From Gemmatimonadota bacterium (GTDB taxonomy: Bacteria > Gemmatimonadota > Gemmatimonadetes > Gemmatimonadales > Gemmatimonadaceae): a DNA stretch of 64,000 nucleotides. Positions within the stretch are counted from its first letter, which is position 1; every line of letters starts with the position of its first letter. Made by a program: the position numbers and the translations under genes. Below are positions 51,389 through 59,938 of this stretch, piece after piece. Under the pieces are notes generated by a model, which was not told the origin of the DNA, did not search any database, and worked only from the letters and a program-made list of their open reading frames with translations. The stretch lies in contig PMEM01000024.1 of the NCBI GenBank assembly GCA_003155795.1, forward strand, positions 161,324-225,323. Direction: 5' to 3'.

Positions 51389-52134
51389 CGCGTGAGTCGT
51401 GAGGAGTCAAACAGCGGCATGTGATCCTGGTGACTCCACTCCCCGAGATACTCCTGACGAAACGTGGGATTCAGTCTTGCGGACGCCGGCGACCCCAGTT
51501 CGTACGTCGTACCACTGGTGCACCAACTCACGTGATCAGCTGCATCGAGAAGCGTCGGCACTTCATGGCCCGTGAGCACCACGGCCATGCCGCTGGTCGC
51601 GAAACCCGAAAATATTCTCGTCAAGTCCTCTGCATCTTTTGGCGCGATCCCTCGGTACGGCTCGTCGGCAAGCAGACAAAGTGGCTGGCGAACCAGCACA
51701 GCAGCAAGTTCCGCGCGCCGCCGTTCGCCGCCTGACAACTCGAATGGGCGCTTGTCCAGATGTGTCGAGATTTCCAGTTGATCCGCTGCTTCCACAACAT
51801 CTCCCCCATCGAATTGCGCGCGGATCATCTCGAGTTGTCGCCTGATCGTGAACGCGCCTGACAGAAAATCATGGTCCGGCAAATAGAACAGTCCCGCAGC
51901 GGCCAATTCGGCGAGACGAACTGATAGATAAACACGTCCCGCAAAATGAATCGCACCACTGTCCGGCGAGAGCCAGCCAGCAGCAATCTTGAGCAAAGTC
52001 GATTTGCCACTGCCGTTCCGACCAAAGAAAACTCTTAACTCACCCGGTACAGCGCGGAGCGTCGCTGAGGTCAATACTCTGCACTGTCCGAATGATTTGA
52101 CAACACATTCTGCGGCGAGGATCGGCTGCATCAC
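51385..52134 (-). CDS. ABC transporter ATP-binding protein
   Basis: 249 residues with a complete nucleotide-binding domain: Walker A GRNGSGKST about 38-46, signature LSGGERRRAELAA, Walker B LCLLADEP and switch His in VVLTGHEVP. The Q-loop region reads LFYLPDHDFLSG. The C-terminal ~25 residues (FRQEYLGEWSHQD) are a small extension. It overlaps by ATGA with a 99-residue membrane protein upstream and a GNAT downstream. The type resembles ATPases of ABC-2 exporters, but no full permease is in the operon. Confidence 0.9.
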   Translation of the reverse strand: MMQPILAAECVVKSFGQCRVLTSATLRAVPGELRVFFGRNGSGKSTLLKIAAGWLSPDSGAIHFAGRVYLSVRLAELAAAGLFYLPDHDFLSGAFTIRRQLEMIRAQFDGGDVVEAADQLEISTHLDKRPFELSGGERRRAELAAVLVRQPLCLLADEPYRGIAPKDAEDLTRIFSGFATSGMAVVLTGHEVPTLLDAADHVSWCTSGTTYELGSPASARLNPTFRQEYLGEWSHQDHMPLFDSSRLTR

Positions 52135-52430
52135 AGCGCGGCCCCGACAACGCGTAACGCCACTTCGCCGATCATTGCAGGCGCCGCGAACAACGCGCTG
52201 AGAAAGATCGGACGGAGTGCCAGATTAGCGAGGAATACGCGCTCGCGACGCCCGTACGTTTCGACGAAGCCCAGAACGACGCTAAGTACGACGATCCCCA
52301 CCACAGCGACGGCTGACAGCCGCAATGGATTTGTTCCGAGGTATAGAAAAGCGCCGCTCACCAACGCGCGGGTGATCAGCCACAGGCGCGCGCCGCGCGA
52401 TACGTATGCTCGCGCGAGAAGCAACGGCAT
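52131..52430 (-). CDS. Small membrane protein of the ABC operon
   Basis: 99 residues with two or three hydrophobic segments (LWLITRALVSGAFLYLG; LSAVAVVGIVVLSVVLGFV; IFLSALFAAPAMIGEVAL) separated by a basic loop (ETYGRRERVFLANL). I do not recognise a family. Overlap with the ATPase gene by ATGA suggests it is the membrane partner or an accessory of the ATPase, though it is far smaller than a normal permease. Confidence 0.65.
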   Translation of the reverse strand: MPLLLARAYVSRGARLWLITRALVSGAFLYLGTNPLRLSAVAVVGIVVLSVVLGFVETYGRRERVFLANLALRPIFLSALFAAPAMIGEVALRVVGAAL

Positions 52431-52465
52431 TACTGCGCCTTTCTGGATATCGTGAATTTGCAGAC

Positions 52466-53017
52466 TCAGGCGAGTTCAGAGTCTGCGGGGGACTTGTCCG
52501 GCGTGGGCGCGTTGCGGCGGAGGAGCGCTGCAGAAATCAAGGTGATGAGCAGTCCCACAGGCAGAGGTTCCATGAAGGTGTAGGCCATGTTGATGAGGGG
52601 ATTCTGATAGAGCTGCTGGGAGTGCTGTAGAGCGGCGACCTGAGCAGCGGTCGCAGCGGAATCGAGGCCGGCGGACTGCACGCCCTGGATTTGCGCGGCG
52701 AAGTAGCTGTCCATGAAGTGGGGCATGAAGTTGAAGTAGAGAATTTCCCACATGACCACGTAGCAGACGGTGGCAACGACGGTTATGAGGGTGCCGCAGG
52801 CGAAGGCGCGACCGAAGGAGATCTGGCCGAGAAGGGTGTTGTCGCGGTAGCTACGGATGCCGAAGTAAATGAACAGGAACGACACCACCATGATCGCGTA
52901 GCCGAGGACCAAGCTGTGGCCGGAGCCGATCCTGTCGGCGAAGAGCAGCGAGCCGCCCATGAGGACGGAGACGAACAAGCCGGAGATGAGGCCGAAGGTG
53001 AGGACGGCTTTCTTCAT
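52466..53017 (-). CDS. DUF4199-type membrane protein
   Basis: 183 residues; ATG 53017 has AGGAG six bases upstream. Four membrane helices: VLTFGLISGLFVSVLMGG, HSLVLGYAIMVVSFLFIYFG, FGRAFACGTLITVVATVCYV and the last near PLPVGLLITLISAALLRRN. The pair ISFGRAFACGT and the loop FNFMPHFMDSYFAAQI fit the DUF4199 pattern. Its function is unknown in general. It lies 35 bases upstream of the small membrane protein gene and may share its transcript. Confidence 0.78.
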   Translation of the reverse strand: MKKAVLTFGLISGLFVSVLMGGSLLFADRIGSGHSLVLGYAIMVVSFLFIYFGIRSYRDNTLLGQISFGRAFACGTLITVVATVCYVVMWEILYFNFMPHFMDSYFAAQIQGVQSAGLDSAATAAQVAALQHSQQLYQNPLINMAYTFMEPLPVGLLITLISAALLRRNAPTPDKSPADSELA

Positions 53018-53150
53018 GTAAGGCTCCTGCGTGTGAGTGAGGCCCCTGTTACCCGGGTCAAGCCTTGCGCCGTGCGCCGCGTCGGTTACACGACGCAAGA
53101 GTTAACACCGGACATGGACTTTGAGCAACAACCACATGTAGCTTAGCCTT

Positions 53151-54278
53151 GTGCCCACTGAACCCGCGGCCGGCCAGACCATACCCTCCCCGATTGAACC
53201 CTTCGTCGTCGCCACCCCACTCGCAGACGTCGAGGAACTTCGTGCAAGATTACGACGCACGCGATGGCCGTCAGGTATTCGTGATTCTGGTGGATTCGCA
53301 CTAGCGGACGCCGAGAGTCTCGTTCGCTACTGGGCGGACTCGTTCGATTGGACTGCGCAACTGGCGCGGCTGCAACAATATCCTCAGTTCATCAGTACTG
53401 TGGACGAGTCGTGGGTTCACTTCATTCACATAAAGTCAGGCAACAACACGGCGCCCCCGCTGCTGTTGCTGCACGGATGGCCCGGTTCGTTCATCGAATT
53501 CCTTGGTGTCATCGATCGACTGCGCGTCAAGTTTGATCTTGTCGTTCCGTCGTTGCCAGGTTTTGGTTTCTCACACGCGCCGTCATCACCTGGGATGTCG
53601 AATATGCGCATGGGAGATGTATTAGTGTCGCTGATGACAGCTCTCGGATATCCGCGATTTGGCGTGCACGGCGGTGACATAGGAGCTGGTGTCGCAACGT
53701 GGATGGCTCGGCGCCACTCCGGCCGCATGATTGGATTGCATCTCAACTATCTGCCAGGTTCCTATGCACCTGCCCGTACATCGGAACTAAATCACGAAGA
53801 GTTGGAATTCCTTGATTCCGTCGCCGATTGGTATGCGAAGAATGGCGCGTATGGCCACCTGCAGAGCACCAGGCCCCTCACGCTGTCATACGGACTGAAC
53901 GATTCTCCAGCAGGCCTCGCCACGTGGATCGCGGAAAAATTTCACGAGTGGTCCGATCCGTCGACGCCGATTTCGCTCGATGTGATGCTTGCGAATGTGA
54001 TGATCTACTGGCTTACAAATTCCATTTCATCCTCGATGCACGTGTACCTCGAATCCAGCTCAACGCCGCTAAAATTTGAGACGGGAGAGATGATATCAGT
54101 GCCGACGGCGTTTGCACGATTCCCATTCGAGATCTCCAGACCGCCGCGATCGTGGGTTGAGCGGGGCTACAATGTTGTGCGGTGGACCGACATGCCGCGC
54201 GGCGGCCACTTCGCTGCGCTCGAAGCGCCGCAGCTGTTGGCGGACGATATTCAGGCGTTCTTTTTGAATCGTGATTGA
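53151..54278 (+). CDS. Epoxide hydrolase (EHN-domain alpha/beta hydrolase)
   Basis: 375 residues from GTG 53151. The N-terminal EHN domain (~15-110: PFVVATPLADVEELRARL, RRTRWP, ESLVRYWADSFDW) is followed by the hydrolase fold: oxyanion HGWPGS, nucleophile Asp in VHGGDIGAGVATW, and catalytic His in MPRGGHFAALEAP. This is the microsomal-type epoxide hydrolase family, opening epoxides to diols. It has no signal peptide. It precedes the fatty-acid cluster on the same strand with a 420-base gap; a link to a fatty epoxide product is possible but not shown. Confidence 0.88.
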   Translation: MPTEPAAGQTIPSPIEPFVVATPLADVEELRARLRRTRWPSGIRDSGGFALADAESLVRYWADSFDWTAQLARLQQYPQFISTVDESWVHFIHIKSGNNTAPPLLLLHGWPGSFIEFLGVIDRLRVKFDLVVPSLPGFGFSHAPSSPGMSNMRMGDVLVSLMTALGYPRFGVHGGDIGAGVATWMARRHSGRMIGLHLNYLPGSYAPARTSELNHEELEFLDSVADWYAKNGAYGHLQSTRPLTLSYGLNDSPAGLATWIAEKFHEWSDPSTPISLDVMLANVMIYWLTNSISSSMHVYLESSSTPLKFETGEMISVPTAFARFPFEISRPPRSWVERGYNVVRWTDMPRGGHFAALEAPQLLADDIQAFFLNRD

Positions 54279-54375
54279 AACAGCAAGCCGCCGCGTACCG
54301 TTCGCACTGCAGTGTGAGTCGGCGACGCGTTAGAACATTCTCGGGGCTTGACCTTGAACTGTCGGACTGAGCGAG

Positions 54376-54702
54376 GTGGATTTCCCGTGCTGTCCACTGA
54401 CGTTCATAATGGCACTCGACGGGGGCCCCTGTCTCCCCGCCAGCTCAGGTTCCAGGGCGGGCGGAGGCCGTGGACACCATATGGAAGGTGGCGCGATTCA
54501 TTCCCTACGAGCGCCTCGGCCGTTAGCTTGCCAATGTTGGCAATTCGAGTCCGACCCGCGTGACTCTGAAGTACACCTCTTCCACGACTACATGCGCTTC
54601 GAGCACCCCGGCGCCGATGTCCAGGGACCTCGGATGTCGAATTTCGCTGATCGTGTCGCGCGCCGGATAATCGGCGAAGCGCACCACCGGCCCATTGCGT
54701 GA
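54376..54702 (+). pseudogene. Remnant or partial gene overlapping the fatty-acid cluster
   Basis: An open frame of 108 codons whose last half (FESDPRDSEVHLFHDYMRF, then EHPGADVQGPRMSNFADRV) looks protein-like, while the first half (Cys/Gly/Pro-rich) does not. Its stop overlaps the GTG of the enoyl reductase gene by GTGA, the same coupling seen between later genes of the cluster. I cannot name a family. It may be the 3' end of a lost first gene or a short real gene starting internally. The remainder of the 54279-54698 gap shows nothing. Confidence 0.35.
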
Positions 54703-55526
54703 AAGAATTCACGTCTGAAGAGTGGGCGCTCATCCTCGGTGGCTCCAGCGGCTTCGGCTTGGCCACAGCGAAGGCTGTGACTAGCCGCGGGATGAGCGTG
54801 TGCATCATCCACCGTGACAGGCGGGGTGCCATGCCTCGCATCGAGGCTGACTTCGCAGAGATCCGCGCCCACGGAAGCGGCTTCCTCGCGCTGAACCTCG
54901 ACGCGCTCAGCGTCGAAGGCAGGAACACGACGCTTGATGCTCTCGCGAAGGAAATGGGAGCAAACGGTCGCGTGCGCATGCTCCTCCATTCCATAGCGCT
55001 TGGCAACCTAAAGCCCATCGCGCCGGTCCCCTCGGAGGTCGCAAATGGCACGGACTACGGCGAGGCCCTGATCGAAGATGAGGACATGGCGCGGACAGTC
55101 TTCAGCATGGGGACAAGCCTGCTGAGCTGGGTACAGGAGCTCTTCGCGCGCAAACTCTTCGCCACGGACGCGAGGGTGTTTGGTCTCACCAGCGAGGGAA
55201 ATCAGGTGGCCTGGCGTGGTTACGCTGCGGTGTCGGCGGCCAAGGCGGCGCTGGAGTCGGTATCGCGCTCGATAGCCGTGGAGTTCGCACCGTACGGAAT
55301 CCGCTCGAACATAATTCAGCCTGGTGTGACCGACACCCCGGCGCTGCGGGTGATCCCCGGCAACAATCGGATGCGCGAGGTCGCCGAGAAACGCAATCCG
55401 TTTGGGCGCATGACGCGCCCTGAGGACGTCGCCAGTGTAATCGCGCTGCTATGCCGCCCGGAGGCGGCATGGGTAAACGGCGCGATTATTCCAGTAGACG
55501 GCGGCGAGCGGATCGCGCCCTCCTGA
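54699..55526 (+). CDS. Enoyl-ACP reductase-like SDR (FabI/FabL type)
   Basis: 275 residues, GTG start. The Rossmann motif is LGGSSGFGLATAKA at ~14-27. The active-site Tyr175 and Lys182 (YAAVSAAK) are separated by six residues, the spacing of FabI/FabL enoyl reductases rather than the YxxxK of other SDRs. LLHSIALGNLKPIAP matches the enoyl reductase substrate loop, and NIIQPGVTDTPALRVIPG the flexible helix. It would perform the last reduction of each elongation cycle with NAD(P)H. First clear gene of an eight-gene unit. Its stop overlaps an ATG (TGATG) just before the KAS III gene. Confidence 0.8.
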   Translation: MKEFTSEEWALILGGSSGFGLATAKAVTSRGMSVCIIHRDRRGAMPRIEADFAEIRAHGSGFLALNLDALSVEGRNTTLDALAKEMGANGRVRMLLHSIALGNLKPIAPVPSEVANGTDYGEALIEDEDMARTVFSMGTSLLSWVQELFARKLFATDARVFGLTSEGNQVAWRGYAAVSAAKAALESVSRSIAVEFAPYGIRSNIIQPGVTDTPALRVIPGNNRMREVAEKRNPFGRMTRPEDVASVIALLCRPEAAWVNGAIIPVDGGERIAPS

Positions 55527-55546
55527 TGCAACACAAGGAAGAAGGA

Positions 55547-56545
55547 ATGCTCCAAGTACACGGGATCGGGCACTTTCACCCCGAAAACGTCATAGACAAC
55601 GCGTTTCTCGAGTCACTCGACATCGGGACGACGGACGAGTGGATTCTCGACAGGGTGGGCATCCGGGAGCGGCGCACGGTGCTCTCGCTCGACTACATCC
55701 GCGATACTCACAACACCGACCCGCGTGCTGCCTACGACGCATCCCGCTACACCAACGCCCAGACCGGGGCTAGCGCGGCCCGAATGGCGATAGAGCGTGC
55801 AGGGCTGCAGCCAGGTGACATTGGAATGGTGATCGCCGGCGGTTGCTCACCCCAGTACGTGACACCCGCCGAGTCGTGCATTATCGCCGCCGAGCTGGGG
55901 ATCGAAGCGCCAGCGTTCGACTTGAATTCCGCCTGTTCCACCTTCGTGGCCCAGCTGGACTTTCTCGGAAAGATGCACGCCGAGTCGCTGCCGGACTTCG
56001 TGCTGATCGTGAGTCCGGAGAACAACACGCGGACAGTGAACTACTCCGACCGCGCGACCGCTGTGCTCTGGGGCGATGGAAGCAGTGCCGCAGTGGTATC
56101 CACGCGGGTACCGGCACGCTCCGCTGTGCTCCGAACCAGCTTCGCCTCTGACCCAGCCGGATGGGAAAGCGTGGTGATCCCCACCGGCGGCTTGTTCAGA
56201 CAGGATGGTTCAGCTGTGCAGCGCTTTGCCATCCGGAGGACCGCCGCGACGGCCGCGGCGCTCCTGAAGAAGCAGGACGGGGACGTCGACATCGAGCCCT
56301 GGTTCATCGGGCACCAGGCGAACCTCCTGATGCTACGCTCCGCCGCGTCTCGCGTCGGCGTTTCCGACTCCCGGCATCTATTCAACGTGGACCGTTTCGG
56401 GAACTGTGGCGCAGCCGGCGCGCCCGGCGTACTCTCGCAGAACTGGGGCCGCTTTTCACCCGGCGACCGGCTGGCGCTGGTGGTGGTCGGCGCGGGACTC
56501 TCCTGGGGTGGCGCTCTCCTCACGTTCTCCGGAGAGACGGCGTGA
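55547..56545 (+). CDS. 3-oxoacyl-ACP synthase III (FabH-like)
   Basis: 332 residues from ATG 55547 (AAGGAAG upstream; an ATG at 55526 overlaps the previous stop). The thiolase-fold triad is complete: Cys130 in NSACSTFVAQ, His256 in FIGHQANLLM, Asn286 in FGNCGAAGAP. The N-terminal QVHGIGHFHPENVI and the cap TDEWILDRVGIRERR are typical KAS III. It would start chains by condensing an acyl-CoA with malonyl-ACP. The start unit is unknown. Its stop overlaps the GTG of fabA. Confidence 0.9.
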   Translation: MLQVHGIGHFHPENVIDNAFLESLDIGTTDEWILDRVGIRERRTVLSLDYIRDTHNTDPRAAYDASRYTNAQTGASAARMAIERAGLQPGDIGMVIAGGCSPQYVTPAESCIIAAELGIEAPAFDLNSACSTFVAQLDFLGKMHAESLPDFVLIVSPENNTRTVNYSDRATAVLWGDGSSAAVVSTRVPARSAVLRTSFASDPAGWESVVIPTGGLFRQDGSAVQRFAIRRTAATAAALLKKQDGDVDIEPWFIGHQANLLMLRSAASRVGVSDSRHLFNVDRFGNCGAAGAPGVLSQNWGRFSPGDRLALVVVGAGLSWGGALLTFSGETA

Positions 56546-57132
56546 AATACGAGGACTTTCTCAAGCGAACCAGCTTCTCAAAAGAAGAACTGATCGCAAT
56601 CAGCTGGGGCACCCTGGTAGAGGACCATCCCTCGAAGGACTACGCGGTACTCCCCGCTCCGCCACTGCTGATGTTCGACCGGGTTATCGACATTCAGCGC
56701 GACGGCCCGCGCGGCGCGATCGTGGCCGAGCAGGATGTGCGCTTCGACGAGTGGTTCTTTCAGTGCCACTTCCGCCTCGATCCTGTACAGCCCGGCTGTC
56801 TGGGGGTCGACGCCATCTGGCAGTTGCTGGGGCTCTACTGCTCGGCGTGCGGCTCCCGTGGAATCGGCCGCGCGCTCGGCTGCAAGGAGGTCGACTTCTC
56901 AGGGCAGATCCGCCCGTACGACGAGGTGGTGCGGTACGAAGTGGAGGTGCGGCGTTATACCGAATTGAAGAGCAGCGGAACGGCGCTCGCGATCGGCACG
57001 GGGAAAGTCTTCGTGAACGATCAGCACATCTACACGATCACTGATGCGAAGGTGGGGATGTTCGAAGGGATCCGCTACGCTGACTACCCTGCGCACTCTG
57101 CCAATTCGCGAGGCGGGTTGCTAAAGCGATGA
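56542..57132 (+). CDS. fabA: FabA-type 3-hydroxydecanoyl-ACP dehydratase/isomerase
   Basis: 196 residues from GTG 56542 (GGAG upstream, GTGA overlap with the KAS III stop). It matches E. coli FabA along its length: LPAPPLLMFDRVI, DEWFFQCHFRLDPVQPGCLG, VDAIWQLLGLY, GRALGCKEVDFSGQIRP and YTITDAKVGMF. Catalytic residues are His76 and Asp90. FabA dehydrates 3-hydroxyacyl-ACP and can isomerise trans-2 to cis-3, giving unsaturated chains when paired with a FabB-type synthase, as here. An N-terminal ~35-residue extension (FLKRTSFSKEELIAISWGT) is like that of E. coli. It overlaps fabZ by ATGA. Confidence 0.92.
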   Translation: MKYEDFLKRTSFSKEELIAISWGTLVEDHPSKDYAVLPAPPLLMFDRVIDIQRDGPRGAIVAEQDVRFDEWFFQCHFRLDPVQPGCLGVDAIWQLLGLYCSACGSRGIGRALGCKEVDFSGQIRPYDEVVRYEVEVRRYTELKSSGTALAIGTGKVFVNDQHIYTITDAKVGMFEGIRYADYPAHSANSRGGLLKR

Positions 57133-57611
57133 TGAACGAACAGAAAGGAATCGGACACGCTCTCACCCCCGCAGAAGTGCTGGGGCTCGTGCCACAACAG
57201 CATCCCTTCCGCTTCATAGATGAGATCACCGAACTTAGCGCGGACAGCATCGAAGGCAGGTACACTTTCCGGATGGACGAAAGCTTCTATGCTGGCCACT
57301 TTCCTGGCATGCCACTCACGCCCGGAGTCATCCTCCTGGAGACGATGGCGCAGACGGGAGTCGTGGCGCTGGGGATCTACCTTAAGGCACTGGAAGTTGG
57401 TCCTGTGGAGCTTCCTTTCTGGCGTTCGATCTTCACCGATGCCGAGGTGGAATTTGTCGGTGGCGTTCTCCCGGGGGAGAAGGTGATCTGCCGGGGAGAG
57501 AAAATTTTCTGGCGCCGCAACAAGCTCAGGTCGAAGGTCGAGATGACAAAGGCCGATGGCAGCATGGTGGCGTCTTGCACACTTTCGGGATTGGGGATCA
57601 GAATTGGATAG
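57129..57611 (+). CDS. fabZ: FabZ-like 3-hydroxyacyl-ACP dehydratase
   Basis: 160 residues. Hot-dog fold with catalytic His57 and Glu71 in AGHFPGMPLTPGVILLETMA, and the N-terminal QQHPFRFIDEITEL. It dehydrates 3-hydroxyacyl-ACP. LPFWRSIFTDAEVEFVGGVL fits FabZ strands. Having both FabA and FabZ types in one cluster suggests control over double-bond placement. It overlaps fabA by 4 bases and the synthase gene by 8. This is probably a second copy, with the housekeeping FabZ elsewhere. Confidence 0.9.
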   Translation: MMNEQKGIGHALTPAEVLGLVPQQHPFRFIDEITELSADSIEGRYTFRMDESFYAGHFPGMPLTPGVILLETMAQTGVVALGIYLKALEVGPVELPFWRSIFTDAEVEFVGGVLPGEKVICRGEKIFWRRNKLRSKVEMTKADGSMVASCTLSGLGIRIG

Positions 57612-58908
57612 ACGAGTGGTTGTGACCGGCCTCGGTGTTCTCGCGCCCAACGGACATGGGCTCGATGACTTCGAGCACGCGCTGCGCGAGGGGCGCTCGG
57701 GTATCCGCTTCTACGAGAAGCTCCGAGAGCTGAAGTTCGGCTGCCAGGTAGGCGGCGCGCCGCAGGGCGTGGAGGAGATCAAGGAGCGTTATTTCAGCGA
57801 GGAGCAGCGCTTCTCGATGAAGTCCAACATCATCGCCTTCGGCGCGATCGCGGCACTAGATTGCTGGCGCGACGCGGGCATGGAGTCGCCGGGAGATGCG
57901 TCGTCCGAGCCGGACTTCGACACCGGCGCGATCATCGGCACCGGCGTGGCCGGCATCGACCTCATGTGCTCCTATGCCGGACCAATGATCGATGGAGGCC
58001 GCACCAGACGGATGGGCAGCACGATCGTGGAGCAGGTCATGTGCAGCGGAGTCAGCGCGCGGATCGGCGGACTACTCGGCCTGGGCGGCCAGGTGTCCAC
58101 CAACAGCAGCGCGTGCACCACGGGCACCGAAGCGATCGTGGAGGCTTACTGGCAGATCCGCGCGGGGCGCGCAAAGCGCATGCTCGCTGGCGGTGCCGAG
58201 GGTGATTCGCACTATACGTGGGGATCCTTCGACGCCATGCGGGTCCTGGCCACAGATCGAAACGATGAGCCGGAAAAGGCATCGCGTCCGATGAGTGCGA
58301 GCGCATCGGGCTTCGTCCCCGGATCCGGCGCGGGGATTCTCATGCTCGAGGATCTGGAGACCGCGCTCGCGCGCGGCGCGCGGATCTACGCAGAGGTGAA
58401 GGGGGCAGACGTCAACAGCGGCGGCCAGCGCCAGGGCGGGAGCATGACAGCCCCCAATCCATATGGCGTGCAACGCTGCATACGGGCCGCGCTCGAAGCG
58501 GCCGGAATCCGCGGCGAGGATGTGGGCGCCATCAACGGCCACCTCACCGCAACCATGGCCGATCCGGGGGAGATCGCCAACTGGCAGGCCGGCCTTGGCG
58601 TCGCGCCAGAAAACTTCCCCCTTATAAATTCAACCAAGTCGATGATCGGACACAGCCTGGGTGCCGCTGGTGGAATCGAGTGTGTGGCGTCGATCCTCGA
58701 GCTGGATCGCGGCTTCGTTCACCCCTCGCTCAACTGCGAGGACCTGCATCCGAAGCTGGAAGCGTATGCAGCCAGCATCCCTCACGAGACTAGAGAGATG
58801 CAGCCGGGAATCATTGCGAAGGCCAGCTTCGGCTTCGGCGATGTGAATGCGTGCGTGATCTTCGAAAAGTGGGATCCCCGCAACTTTAACCAGACCAGGA
58901 GCAGCTGA
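57604..58908 (+). CDS. 3-oxoacyl-ACP synthase I/II (FabB/FabF-like)
   Basis: 434 residues from TTG 57604 (family starts with RRVVVTGLG; overlaps fabZ by 8 bases). Cys171 in TNSSACTTGTEAI, His313 in INGHLTATMADPGE and His350 in TKSMIGHSLGAAGG form the elongating-synthase active site. Compared with housekeeping KAS the first His motif departs from HGTxTxxGD (HLTATMADPGE), which is found in specialised synthases. It elongates ACP-bound chains. Whether it is FabB- or FabF-like is not settled by sequence reading. Confidence 0.9.
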   Translation: MDRRVVVTGLGVLAPNGHGLDDFEHALREGRSGIRFYEKLRELKFGCQVGGAPQGVEEIKERYFSEEQRFSMKSNIIAFGAIAALDCWRDAGMESPGDASSEPDFDTGAIIGTGVAGIDLMCSYAGPMIDGGRTRRMGSTIVEQVMCSGVSARIGGLLGLGGQVSTNSSACTTGTEAIVEAYWQIRAGRAKRMLAGGAEGDSHYTWGSFDAMRVLATDRNDEPEKASRPMSASASGFVPGSGAGILMLEDLETALARGARIYAEVKGADVNSGGQRQGGSMTAPNPYGVQRCIRAALEAAGIRGEDVGAINGHLTATMADPGEIANWQAGLGVAPENFPLINSTKSMIGHSLGAAGGIECVASILELDRGFVHPSLNCEDLHPKLEAYAASIPHETREMQPGIIAKASFGFGDVNACVIFEKWDPRNFNQTRSS

Positions 58909-58909
58909 C

Positions 58910-59158
58910 ATGGAGCATCAGGAGACGTTCGACAAGGTCATCGGTATCATAAAGCCGTTCGTAAAGAACACCGACAAGCTGTCGACGGCAGACGAGCACA
59001 CTCGGCTTCTGGAGGACCTCGGCGTCAACTCAGCCCGCCTGGTGGACATCGTGCTGGCCTTCGAGGACGAGTTCGACATCGCCATCGACGACGAGGCAGC
59101 CGACCGTGTGCACACTCTGGGCGATGCCGTGACGGTCATCCAGGAGAAGCTGAAATAG
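58910..59158 (+). CDS. Acyl carrier protein
   Basis: 82 residues, acidic, with phosphopantetheine Ser41 in DLGVNSARLVDIVLAFE; housekeeping ACPs have DSLD here, so NSAR marks a specialised carrier. Helices 1-4 are of usual length. It begins one base after the synthase stop and is followed by an acyltransferase gene, so it would carry the growing chain and hand it to that enzyme. Confidence 0.9.
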   Translation: MEHQETFDKVIGIIKPFVKNTDKLSTADEHTRLLEDLGVNSARLVDIVLAFEDEFDIAIDDEAADRVHTLGDAVTVIQEKLK

Positions 59159-59167
59159 GTTCCGCTG

Positions 59168-59938
59168 GTGGACCAGATAGCGCGTCGCGATCAGCGCACT
59201 CTGGCGCTACAGCGCGCGGTGTCGTTTCTCTTCTTCCCGATCGTCGCGCCGATCGCGTTCTTCTGGGCGCGAGTAGTAAAGCGCCTGTCAGTACGCGACG
59301 CAGATACCGTTCGGGCACGCTTCGCAGAATTGATGAATGCGGAGCCCGGTCCGGTCCTCATCTGCTCCAACCATCTCACCCTGCTCGACACGATCATCAT
59401 CGTGTGGGCACTCGCACCATTACCCAGCTATCTCTGGCACTATTCGCGCTTTCCGTGGAGCGTGCCCGAGAAGGCCAACTTCTCTACCTGGTTCTGGCGC
59501 GTGGCATCGTTCCTCGGCAAGTGTGTCTACGTCACCCGAGGCGGCCCGCGCGAAGAAGTGAAGCGAACATTGGAGAAGATCGCCTACCTCCTTCGCTCGG
59601 GTGAGCTGGTGTCGATCTTCCCGGAGGGGGGACGGAGCCGCACCGAACGCGTCGACACGGAAAATTTCACGTACGGAGTGGGGCAGATAGCTCAGGCGGT
59701 ACCCGAGGCGCGGGTGCTATGCATCTACCTGCGTGGCCGCATGCAGGACGGGTACACCGATTCGCCACACACCGGCGACGAGTACTCAGTCACACTTGAG
59801 ATGCTGCACCCCAGGACCGAGGCGACTGGCCTGCGCGGCGCCCGCGACCTGGCTACACAGATCATCCATAAGCTCGCCGATATGGAGGACCGCTACTTTG
59901 CCGATCGGGAACGATCTGGTAGACCTTCGATCGCGTGA
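59168..59938 (+). CDS. Lysophospholipid / 1-acylglycerol-phosphate acyltransferase-like (PlsC family)
   Basis: 256 residues from GTG 59168. The acyltransferase block I HxxxxD is NHLTLLD (His69, Asp74), and block III appears as SIFPEGGRSRTERV. One N-terminal membrane helix (VSFLFFPIVAPIAFFWARVV) anchors it to the inner membrane. It would move the cluster's acyl chain from ACP to a glycerol phosphate, an ornithine-type lipid or another acceptor. The last 41 bases overlap the next gene. The acceptor cannot be read from sequence. Confidence 0.85.
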   Translation: MDQIARRDQRTLALQRAVSFLFFPIVAPIAFFWARVVKRLSVRDADTVRARFAELMNAEPGPVLICSNHLTLLDTIIIVWALAPLPSYLWHYSRFPWSVPEKANFSTWFWRVASFLGKCVYVTRGGPREEVKRTLEKIAYLLRSGELVSIFPEGGRSRTERVDTENFTYGVGQIAQAVPEARVLCIYLRGRMQDGYTDSPHTGDEYSVTLEMLHPRTEATGLRGARDLATQIIHKLADMEDRYFADRERSGRPSIA

